This document shows positions 1 through 4,935 of a DNA stretch of 5,862 bases, piece after piece; position 1 is the stretch's first letter, and each line of letters opens with the position of its first letter. The notes beneath the pieces are model-generated. The model made no database searches. It was not told the origin of the DNA and saw nothing but the letters and a program-made list of their open reading frames with translations. A program made the translations under genes and the position numbers. The stretch is from Gammaproteobacteria bacterium (lineage in GTDB: Bacteria; Pseudomonadota; Gammaproteobacteria; S144-34), in NCBI GenBank assembly GCA_015487895.1, contig WFOW01000154.1:1-5862 (forward strand), written 5' to 3'.

Positions 1-13
1 ATTTGGCGCGCGT

Positions 14-22
14 TGATATAGT
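14..22 (+). promoter_or_regulatory. Putative extended -10 promoter for rne
   Basis: TGATATAGT matches an extended -10 element: TG, one base, then TATAGT, which has five of the six bases of TATAAT. It sits in one of the very few AT-rich islets of this GC-rich window. The matching -35 region would lie left of position 1, so it cannot be judged. Transcription would begin near 28-31 and give an rne leader of about 410 nt, similar in scale to the long leader of E. coli rne. In related genomes rluC often lies divergently upstream of rne, so the site could belong to a shared promoter region. Confidence 0.45.
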
Positions 23-78
23 GGTTTCGCCGGTCCGGCCATGACGGCGTGACGGCCGAAGCCCGTCCCGTGCAGCCC

Positions 79-102
79 GACCCGGCCCGAGCCGGTCTTT
101 TT
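79..102 (+). terminator. Terminator-like hairpin with T5 tract in the rne leader
   Basis: GAC-c-CGGC (79-86, with C82 bulged) pairs with GCCGGTC (91-97) around the loop CCGA, giving seven pairs. TTTTT follows directly at 98-102. This is the shape of a Rho-independent terminator in + orientation. It lies about 70 nt downstream of the putative promoter start and 335 nt before the rne start codon. It could be an attenuator in the rne leader, the end of a short leader RNA, or chance. The stem is short and bulged, so strong termination is uncertain. Confidence 0.4.
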
Positions 103-426
103 GTGCGCGGACCCGCGCGCCCGCCGGCCCGGCCCCACCGTCCGCAGGGTCTATCCGGCGTGCCGCGTGGCCGTGCCCCGGCCCGACGAGGGCGGGGCGT
201 CTCCGGGCGCCCGTCCCCGCGGCCGCGATCCTGCGAGACGCGACGACGGACAGCAACCCTTGGACAGCGCTCCCACACCCGCCGCCCGGCACCGCTCCCC
301 GACCGGCCCCGTGGCGGTCCTGCTCCTGATGGCCGGCGCCTGCCTGGCCTGCGCGGCGCGGCGCCCGCACGGCGCGCGCGCTCCCGCATCCCCCCTGCAC
401 GGCGGTGGCGTGGTCGAGCGCGCGAG

Positions 427-433
427 AGAAGGA
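427..433 (+). promoter_or_regulatory. Ribosome binding site deciding the rne start
   Basis: AGAAGGA lies four bases before the ATG at 438. It favours that start over the upstream in-frame ATG at 405, which has no comparable purine-rich site. The encoded N-terminus MKRML is also the E. coli RNase E N-terminus. Confidence 0.75.
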
Positions 434-437
434 AACC

Positions 438-2981
438 ATGAAGAGAATGCTCGTCAACGCAACTCAGCCGGAAGAGTTGCGCGTGGCCATGGTGGACGGC
501 CAGCGGCTCTACGACCTCGACATCGAGACGCCCTCGCGCGAGCAGAAGAAGGGCAACATCTACAAGGCTAGGATCACCCGCATCGAGCCCAGCCTGGAGG
601 CGGCCTTCGTCGACTACGGCGCCGAGCGCCACGGCTTCCTCCCCTTCAAGGAGATCGCGCGCAGCTACCTCGACACCTCCAAGGCCGAGGGCGGGCGCAT
701 CAGCGTCAAGGACGCCCTCAAGGAGGGCCAGGAGCTCATCGTCCAGGTCGAGAAGGAGGAGCGCGGCACCAAGGGCGCCGCGCTCACGACCTTCGTCAGC
801 CTGGCGGGGCGCTTCCTCGTGCTCATGCCCAACAACCCGCGCGCGGGCGGGGTCTCGCGCCGCATCGAGGGCGAGGAGCGCGCCCAGATGCGCGAGATCA
901 TGAACGCCCTGCAGTACCCCTCCGGCATGGGCGTCATCGTGCGCACCGCGGGCGTGGGCCGCTCCATCGAGGAGCTGCAGTGGGACCTCGACTACCTCCT
1001 GCACCTGTGGGAGGCGATCCAGAAGGCGGCCGGCACCCGACCTGCGCCCTTCCTGATCTACCAGGAGAGCAACCTCATCATCCGGGCGCTGCGCGACTAT
1101 CTGCGCGCCGACATCGGCGAGGTCATCATCGACAGCCCCGAGGTCTACGAGCAGGCTCGGCAGTTCATGGAGCAGGTGATGCCGCAGAGCCTGCACAAGC
1201 TCAAGCTCTACCAGGACCGCATCCCGCTCTTCTCGCGCTTCCAGATCGAGAGCCAGATCGAGAGCGCCTACCAGCGCGAGGTGCCCCTGCCCTCGGGCGG
1301 CTCCATCGTCATCGACCACACCGAGGCCCTGGTCTCCATCGACATCAATTCGGCGCGCGCCACCAAGGGCGCCGACATCGAGGAGACCGCCCTGCAGACC
1401 AACCTCGAGGCGGCCGAGGAGATCGCCCGCCAGCTGCGCATCCGCGACCTGGGCGGGCTGATCGTGATCGACTTCATCGACATGTCGGCGGCGCGCAACC
1501 AGCGCGAGGTGGAGAACCGCCTGCGCGAGGCCCTCAAGATGGACCGCGCGCGCGTGCAGGTGGGCCGGATCTCGCGCTTCGGCCTCCTGGAGATGTCGCG
1601 CCAGCGCCTGCGCACCTCGCTCGGCGAGTTCGCCCACGAGGTCTGCCCGCGCTGCGAGGGCCAGGGCAGCATCCGCAGCGTGGAGTCGCTGGCGCTGGCG
1701 GTGCTGCGCGTCCTGCAGGAGGAGGCGATGAAGGAGCGCACGGGGCGCGTCATCGCCCACCTGCCCGTGCCGGTGGCCACCTATCTCCTCAACGAGAAGC
1801 GCCGCCACCTGGAGCAGATCGAGGACCAGCACAACGTGCGCCTGACGCTGGTCCCTACCCCGGCGCTGGAGACGCCCAAGTACCGGATCCAGCGTGTGCG
1901 CGCCGACGAGGTGGGCGCCGAGGCGCGAGAGGTGAGCTACCGGCTGGCCGAGGCCCCGGAGGAGCTTCCGGAGGCTCCGGAGCCGGTGGAGGCGCGCGTC
2001 AACGGCGGCGAGAGCCCCGCGGTCCAGGCCGTCCCGCCGCCGAAGCCCGTCCCCGAGGATCCCGCGCGTGGCATGACGCCCGTCTCCGAGGCCGAGCGCC
2101 AGGCGCGCGAGGGCGGCCTGATCCGGCGCATCTGGAGCAGCCTCTTCGGCCGGCAGAGCGAGACGGGCGACGAGCCTCAGGAAGGGGAGCGCGACGGGCA
2201 GGCCGCCACGCCCGGACAGGAGAGGCCCTCGGCACGGCGGGGCGCGCGGGCCGGGAGCGCCGCGGCAGGGGGCTCGCGCCGGCGCTCGCGCCGAGGCGGC
2301 CGCCGCCGTGCGGGCGCCCGCAAGGGCGAGGGCCAGACCCGGGACCCGGCAGCGCCGGAGGAGACCTCCGCAGCGGACGAGAGCAAGGAAGAAGCCAAGG
2401 CCGTCACGGAAACCGCTCAAGCCCCAACGGCCGGCAGCCGTCCGGAAGGGGGCGCACCGGAGGAGGAGGAGGCGAAGCCGGCCGGGACCCCATCCAACGG
2501 GGAGCCTGCACCTGCCGATGCGGCGGAAGGCACGGCCTCCGGCGGCACCACAGGCACGCGCCGACGCGGCAGGCGTGGCGGGCGCCGGCGCCGTCGCGGC
2601 GGCCGTGCCGCCCGCCAGGCAGAAGGGGAAGAGGCGCCGGCCTCGGGCGAGCCGGGTCAGGAACCGCGCGCACCCGCGGGCGAGGCAGGCCGCACGAGCA
2701 CCGACGGCCCAGCACACGGAGCCGGCGAGCCTTCCACCAGCGGAGCCGCAGAGGCACCCTCCCCCGCGCGGGCGACCGCCCGCTCTCCGGACGGTGACGA
2801 GCCCGCCTTGCGAGGGCAGCCCGTGCCCGCTCCGTCGGCACCGGCCCCCGCACCGGCCAGCGAGAATGGGCATGGAGCCCCCGACGGCACGGCCTCCCTC
2901 CGCGAGCCGGCCCGAGAAGGCGCGGCCGCGGAGCAGCGCTCGGCCCGCCCCCTCGAGCGCGCCGCCGACCGCGACGCCTGA
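438..2981 (+). CDS. rne: Ribonuclease E
   Basis: This 847-residue endoribonuclease initiates mRNA decay and processes rRNA, tRNA and small RNAs at the inner membrane. The start [19 protein letters not shown] matches the E. coli start; an ATG at 405 would add 11 unconserved residues. An S1 RNA-binding domain lies at about 36-120 ([19 protein letters not shown]). The 5'-monophosphate sensor residues are R169 and T170. Catalytic aspartates D302 ([16 protein letters not shown]) and D345 ([10 protein letters not shown]) equal E. coli D303 and D346. The zinc-link CPRC is C403 and C406, followed by the small dimerisation domain. After about residue 500 the chain becomes Ala/Pro/Glu/Gly-rich and probably disordered. 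[12 protein letters not shown] (560-571) looks like the amphipathic membrane anchor. Arg-rich blocks at about 600-631 and 708-725 are probable RNA-binding sites. The protein is shorter than E. coli's 1061 residues, and I recognise no RhlB, enolase or PNPase docking motif. The Arg-rich tail argues for RNase E over RNase G. Confidence 0.97.
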   Translation: MKRMLVNATQPEELRVAMVDGQRLYDLDIETPSREQKKGNIYKARITRIEPSLEAAFVDYGAERHGFLPFKEIARSYLDTSKAEGGRISVKDALKEGQELIVQVEKEERGTKGAALTTFVSLAGRFLVLMPNNPRAGGVSRRIEGEERAQMREIMNALQYPSGMGVIVRTAGVGRSIEELQWDLDYLLHLWEAIQKAAGTRPAPFLIYQESNLIIRALRDYLRADIGEVIIDSPEVYEQARQFMEQVMPQSLHKLKLYQDRIPLFSRFQIESQIESAYQREVPLPSGGSIVIDHTEALVSIDINSARATKGADIEETALQTNLEAAEEIARQLRIRDLGGLIVIDFIDMSAARNQREVENRLREALKMDRARVQVGRISRFGLLEMSRQRLRTSLGEFAHEVCPRCEGQGSIRSVESLALAVLRVLQEEAMKERTGRVIAHLPVPVATYLLNEKRRHLEQIEDQHNVRLTLVPTPALETPKYRIQRVRADEVGAEAREVSYRLAEAPEELPEAPEPVEARVNGGESPAVQAVPPPKPVPEDPARGMTPVSEAERQAREGGLIRRIWSSLFGRQSETGDEPQEGERDGQAATPGQERPSARRGARAGSAAAGGSRRRSRRGGRRRAGARKGEGQTRDPAAPEETSAADESKEEAKAVTETAQAPTAGSRPEGGAPEEEEAKPAGTPSNGEPAPADAAEGTASGGTTGTRRRGRRGGRRRRRGGRAARQAEGEEAPASGEPGQEPRAPAGEAGRTSTDGPAHGAGEPSTSGAAEAPSPARATARSPDGDEPALRGQPVPAPSAPAPAPASENGHGAPDGTASLREPAREGAAAEQRSARPLERAADRDA

Positions 2982-2997
2982 GAAGACGCGCTCAGGC
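2976..2997. terminator. Inverted repeat holding the stop codons of rne and the LMW-PTP gene
   Basis: GCCTGAG (2976-2982) and CTCAGGC (2991-2997) are perfect 7-bp arms around the 8-base spacer AAGACGCG. The rne stop TGA (2979-2981) lies in the left arm, and the stop of the convergent gene (TCA at 2992-2994 on the + strand) lies in the right arm. A hairpin could therefore form at the 3' end of both messages. Neither side has a T tract, so it is not a canonical intrinsic terminator. It may act as a bidirectional 3'-end barrier or work together with Rho. The dyad is seen directly; the function is inferred. Confidence 0.45.
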
Positions 2998-3471
2998 CGG
3001 CAGGCGCTCGCGGCGCAGGTGCTCGACGAGGCCGCGCACCGCGGCCTCGACGAGGTCGATCACCTGCTCGAAGCCCGCGGCGCCGCCGTAGTAGGGATCC
3101 GGCACCTCCTCGAATCCGAGGTCCGGGGCGAACTCCATCAGCAGGCGCAGCTTGCCCGCGTGCTGCGGCGGGCAGGCCCGCTGCAGCGCCTCGAGGTTCT
3201 CGCGGTCCATCGCCAGGATGTAGTCGAAGCGCGCGAAGTCGGCCTCGGTGATGCGGCGCGCGCGGTAGCCGCTGAGGTCGATTCCGCGCCGTGCCGCCGC
3301 TTCCTGGGCACGCGGGTCCGGCGGCTCGCCCACATGGAAGGCGTGGGTCCCCGCCGAATCCACCTCCACGAGCCCCGCGAGCCCCTCCTCCTCCAGGACG
3401 CGGGCCATGATGCCCTGGGCCGTGGGCGAGCGGCAGATGTTGCCGAGGCAGACGAAGAGGATCCTGATCAC
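2992..3471 (-). CDS. Low-molecular-weight protein tyrosine phosphatase
   Basis: This 159-residue cytoplasmic phosphatase hydrolyses phosphotyrosine through a cysteinyl-phosphate intermediate. The P-loop CX5R is C8-LGNIC-R14 followed by S15, within ILFVCLGNICRSPTAQG at the N-terminus. The general acid is D125 in the DPYY motif (125-128). Length and fold signature are complete for the family. DPYYGG followed by a GFEQVIDLVEAA-like helix resembles the broad eukaryotic-like branch more than E. coli Wzb. I chose the GTG start at 3471 because it gives the usual short lead before the P-loop and has GGAG nine bases upstream. The frame stays open to an ATG much further upstream, but that would run through the divergent gene. 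No tyrosine kinase or capsule-export gene is in the window, so the substrate is unknown. The gene converges on rne with a 10-base gap. Confidence 0.93.
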   Translation of the reverse strand: MIRILFVCLGNICRSPTAQGIMARVLEEEGLAGLVEVDSAGTHAFHVGEPPDPRAQEAAARRGIDLSGYRARRITEADFARFDYILAMDRENLEALQRACPPQHAGKLRLLMEFAPDLGFEEVPDPYYGGAAGFEQVIDLVEAAVRGLVEHLRRERLPA

Positions 3472-3478
3472 GTGGCGC

Positions 3479-3508
3479 TTCTCCGCTGGCGAGGGAGCGC
3501 GTATCTTA
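3479..3508. promoter_or_regulatory. AT-rich promoter-like site between divergent genes
   Basis: GTATCTTACG (3501-3510) is the only AT-rich patch in the divergent gap. Read on the + strand, TATCTT (3502-3507) lies 17 bases after TTCTCC (3479-3484), a weak -35/-10 pair that could serve the small + strand gene. Read on the - strand, TAAGAT (3508-3503) is a reasonable -10 for the LMW-PTP gene, but I see no good -35 at the proper distance. Either or both directions are possible, and the support is position and composition more than consensus match. Confidence 0.3.
3481..3484 (-). promoter_or_regulatory. Shine-Dalgarno supporting the GTG start of the LMW-PTP gene
   Basis: On the - strand this reads GGAG, nine bases before the GTG at 3471-3469. 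There is no in-frame ATG close to the conserved N-terminal strand, so this site decides the start. Confidence 0.55.
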
Positions 3509-3554
3509 CGGGGACTCCGGCCGCTCCGCCACGCGGCCACCCGGAGCTCCCGCC

Positions 3555-3590
3555 ATGACCCCATGCATCCCCCTGACGGAAGGCCAGTGA
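3555..3590 (+). CDS. Possible 11-codon leader ORF before the small unknown gene
   Basis: ATG at 3555 is preceded by GGAG (3543-3546) with an 8-base spacer, a good ribosome binding site. It opens an 11-residue frame, MTPCIPLTEGQ, which stops at TGA 3588-3590. That stop overlaps the GTG start of the next ORF in the arrangement GTGA, as seen in translationally coupled gene pairs. The peptide shows no run of one amino acid typical of attenuation leaders. It may be a coupling ORF that delivers ribosomes to the downstream gene, or chance. The geometry is seen directly; translation is inferred. Confidence 0.3.
   Translation: MTPCIPLTEGQ
3578..3583 (+). promoter_or_regulatory. Candidate Shine-Dalgarno for the GTG start at 3587
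   Basis: GGAAGG ends three bases before GTG 3587. The spacing is short, but pairing through its first GGA would leave six bases. The alternative in-frame ATG at 3563 has its nearest GGAG 16 bases away, too far to be ideal. This makes GTG 3587 the slightly better start. Confidence 0.4.
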
Positions 3591-3883
3591 GCGCCGGGGT
3601 GGCCCGCTTCGACGATCCCGCGCGCCTGCGCGCCCTGCTCGGCCTGGAGCTCGACTGGGACGGGCACCGGTGGCAGGTGGTCGACATCCTGCCGGAAGGG
3701 CCGATGGTGGTGCTGCAGGCGACCGACGGCGCGCGCGAGATCCAGCCGAACCAGCACGGCGATGCGGCGCGCCGCGTGCCGCTTCGCCGCGAGGTGCCGG
3801 CACGCGACGCCGACGGCGAGCCGCATCCGGACCTGCTCGCCCTGCTGGCCGCAGCGGGGCTCTTCGGCCCCGACGCGCGCTAG
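3587..3883 (+). CDS. Small uncharacterised protein
   Basis: I do not recognise a named family for this 98-residue product. It is predicted soluble, with no signal peptide or membrane segment. A short helical lead, DDPARLRALLG (9-19), precedes a beta-rich core of the type WDGHRWQVVDILPEGPMVVL (24-43), then IQPNQHGDAARRVP (52-65), and a helical C-terminus HPDLLALLAAAGLF. The core suggests a small beta-barrel-like fold, which is only an impression. The third positions are strongly G or C, as in the neighbouring genes, and the mix of hydrophobic and charged residues is protein-like, unlike the Arg/Pro shadows around it. An ATG at 3563 would give 106 residues. The gene stands alone on the + strand between two - strand genes, and its TAG stop overlaps the kdsB stop. 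I have an unverified impression of similar short hypothetical proteins in other beta- and gammaproteobacteria. Confidence 0.72.
   Translation: MSAGVARFDDPARLRALLGLELDWDGHRWQVVDILPEGPMVVLQATDGAREIQPNQHGDAARRVPLRREVPARDADGEPHPDLLALLAAAGLFGPDAR
3880..3883. other. CTAG shared by two convergent stop codons
   Basis: The palindrome CTAG supplies TAG to the + strand gene (3881-3883) and TAG to kdsB (3882-3880). The two coding regions overlap by these four bases, leaving no space for a terminator between them. Any termination signals must lie inside the opposite gene, or transcripts must overlap. Confidence 0.85.
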
Positions 3884-4653
3884 CCGCCGGCGCGCAGCAT
3901 CGCCTCCGCGCGCAGCAGGTCGGCCTCGGTGTCGATGCCGGGCCCCGGCAGCTCGCGGGCCTCGTCGACGTAGATCCGCGCCCCGTGCCACAGGGCGCGG
4001 AGCTGCTCCAGCGCCTCCGCCCGCTCCACCGGCGCGGCCCCCCAGCCCGCGTAGCGGCGCAGGAAGCCCGCGCGGTAGGCGTAGAGACCCACGTGCCGCC
4101 GCCACGGGCATCCGGGCGGCAGCACCGGCGGCACCCCTTCGGCGAAACCCTCCCGGTGCCAGGGCACGGGCGCGCGGCTGAAGTAGAGCGCGAAGCCCTG
4201 CGCGTCGAGCACCACCTTGACGACGTGCGGGTCGGCGAGCTCGGCGCCATCCACCAGCGGCGCGCAGAGCGTGGCCACGTCGGCCTCGGGCCGCGCGGCG
4301 AGGGCCTCCGCGGCCTGCCGCGGCAGCGAGGGCGGCAGGAAGGGCTCGTCGCCCTGCACGTTGACTACGATGGTCTCGTCCGGCCAGCCCTCGCGTTCGG
4401 CCACCTCGGCGATGCGCTCGGTGCCGGAACGGTGCCGCGGCGAGGTCATGACGGCGCGCACCGGCAGGCCTTCGAGGGCGGCGGCCACCTCGGTGTCGTC
4501 GACGGCCACGAGGACCTCCTCCGCCCCGCACTCGAGCGCGCGCCGCGCCACCCGACGCACCAGCGGCTCTCCGCCCAGCGCACGCAGGGGCTTGTCCGGC
4601 AGCCGGGCGGCGGCGCGCCGCGCCGGCACCACCACCCGGAAGGCGGCGCCCAC
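3880..4653 (-). CDS. kdsB: 3-deoxy-manno-octulosonate cytidylyltransferase (CMP-Kdo synthetase)
   Basis: KdsB joins Kdo to CTP, releasing CMP-Kdo and pyrophosphate. CMP-Kdo is the activated sugar that WaaA transfers to lipid A precursors in the cytoplasm. The protein has 257 residues (E. coli 248). The nucleotide-binding N-terminus is VVVPARRAAARLPDKPL, with the expected lysine at 21. HRSGTER lies at 74-80, and VNVQGDEP carries the magnesium-binding D102. VVLDAQGFALYFSRAPVPW is the conserved central block, YRAGFLRRY and EQLRALWHG follow, and PGPGIDTEADL at the C-terminus carries the second metal-binding aspartate D241. A few extra residues (VLPPGCPW) distinguish it from E. coli. The start is GTG at 4653, four bases after the ycaR stop, with GGAG seven bases upstream inside ycaR, so translation is probably coupled. 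It converges on the small + strand gene. Confidence 0.97.
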   Translation of the reverse strand: MGAAFRVVVPARRAAARLPDKPLRALGGEPLVRRVARRALECGAEEVLVAVDDTEVAAALEGLPVRAVMTSPRHRSGTERIAEVAEREGWPDETIVVNVQGDEPFLPPSLPRQAAEALAARPEADVATLCAPLVDGAELADPHVVKVVLDAQGFALYFSRAPVPWHREGFAEGVPPVLPPGCPWRRHVGLYAYRAGFLRRYAGWGAAPVERAEALEQLRALWHGARIYVDEARELPGPGIDTEADLLRAEAMLRAGG

Positions 4654-4657
4654 CCCC

Positions 4658-4840
4658 TTACTCCACCTCCTCGTCCGCGGGCAGCCGGCGCGCCTCCTCC
4701 TCGAGCATCACGGGGATGCCGTCGCGGATCGGGAACGCCAGACGGTCGGCCTTGCAGACCAGCTCCTGCTCGGCCTTGCGGTAGACGAGCGGGCCCTTGC
4801 ACACCGGGCACGCCAGGATCTCGAGCAGCTTCGGGTCCAT
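4658..4840 (-). CDS. ycaR: Trm112-family small zinc-ribbon-like protein (YcaR type)
   Basis: This 60-residue protein matches E. coli YcaR over its whole length: [18 protein letters not shown], then [18 protein letters not shown]11 and C14 form a CPVC pair and C29 lies in ELVCK, a partial metal-binding set as in E. coli YcaR. Eukaryotic and archaeal Trm112 proteins are small activating partners of methyltransferases. The role of the short bacterial form is not well established, and its position between lpxK and kdsB is a recurrent proteobacterial arrangement. The ATG at 4840 has GGGAG at 4851-4847, six bases upstream. The 3' end contains the ribosome binding site of kdsB. It is complete, with a TAA stop. 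Confidence 0.93.
   Translation of the reverse strand: MDPKLLEILACPVCKGPLVYRKAEQELVCKADRLAFPIRDGIPVMLEEEARRLPADEEVE
4661..4670 (-). promoter_or_regulatory. Strong Shine-Dalgarno for kdsB inside ycaR
   Basis: The - strand reads GGAGGTGGAG just before the ycaR stop TAA. The proximal GGAG is seven bases from the kdsB GTG at 4653. These same bases encode the acidic end of the YcaR-like protein. The overlap implies that the two genes share a message. Confidence 0.7.
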
Positions 4841-4862
4841 CGCTTGCTCCCGGAAAGTGGCG

Positions 4863-4881
4863 CGCGGGGAACGCCCCCGCG
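4863..4881 (-). repeat. Perfect hairpin in the ycaR leader
   Basis: CGCGGGG (4863-4869) and CCCCGCG (4875-4881) form seven GC pairs around a 5-base loop. On the - strand the hairpin ends 11 bases before the GGGAG of ycaR. No T tract follows in either direction, so it is not a standard intrinsic terminator. It could stabilise a processed 5' end or modulate translation of ycaR. In DNA this GC-rich, short dyads also arise by chance. Confidence 0.35.
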
Positions 4882-4888
4882 GCCGGCC

Positions 4889-4920
4889 ACACGGCCTAAT
4901 ACCCTACACCACGCATGTCC
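4889..4920 (-). promoter_or_regulatory. Weak promoter-like site upstream of ycaR-kdsB
   Basis: The gap between lpxK and ycaR contains an AT-rich patch, on the - strand TGTAGGGTATTAGG, where TATTAG (4902-4897) matches four of six -10 bases. GGGACA upstream resembles a -35 but is about 14 bases away, too close for a typical sigma-70 promoter. It may give ycaR-kdsB some expression independent of lpxK. The evidence is weak. Confidence 0.2.
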
Positions 4921-4934
4921 CCTCGGGGGCGAGG
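4921..4934. repeat. Small inverted repeat just after the lpxK stop
   Basis: CCTCG (4921-4925) and CGAGG (4930-4934) flank four bases, immediately downstream of the lpxK stop codon (4938-4936) on the - strand. There is no T tract, so read-through into ycaR is expected. It may be a weak 3' structure. Confidence 0.3.
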
Positions 4935-4935
4935 C

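Larger units (their letters stand above)
23..437 (+). other. Non-coding stretch, probable long 5' leader of rne
   Basis: No convincing gene is seen in these 415 bases. The open frames on the + strand here translate to Arg/Pro/Ala-rich, low-complexity strings, overlap the start of rne out of frame, and look like GC-rich shadows. E. coli rne has a leader of several hundred bases that RNase E itself cleaves for autoregulation, and a leader of similar length is inferred here. The region has a terminator-like hairpin at 79-102 and many short GC-rich dyads, for example the palindrome CGGGCGCCCG at 204-213. I could not align it to the known E. coli leader hairpins. Confidence 0.5.

Noticed and set aside
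260..266. TTGGACA as a -35 box in the rne leader
   Set aside because: No -10-like sequence lies 15-19 bases downstream, where the DNA is entirely GC-rich.
405..437. Upstream ATG at 405 as the rne start
   Set aside because: The 11 extra residues are not part of the RNase E family start. The ATG at 438 has a ribosome binding site and gives the conserved MKRML.
49..441. 130-codon + strand frame ahead of rne
   Set aside because: The product is Arg/Pro/Ala low complexity without any domain character, and the frame runs into the rne start. It is best explained by GC-rich DNA lacking stops.
101..571. 156-codon + strand frame with a hydrophobic stretch ([14 protein letters not shown]), like a lipoprotein signal
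   Set aside because: No good lipobox (L-A/S-G/A-C) fits either cysteine, the rest is low complexity, and the frame overlaps rne by over 130 bases out of frame.
980..2797. 605-codon frame inside rne
   Set aside because: It is a +1-frame shadow of a GC-rich gene, composed mainly of Arg, Pro, Gly and Ala.
2308..3558. 416-codon + strand frame across the rne tail and antisense to the LMW-PTP gene
   Set aside because: It overlaps two well-supported genes and its product has no domain-like pattern.
3506..4531. Two long - strand frames across the small gene and kdsB
   Set aside because: Both are out-of-frame shadows of kdsB with Arg/Ala/Gly-rich products, while kdsB itself has all family motifs.
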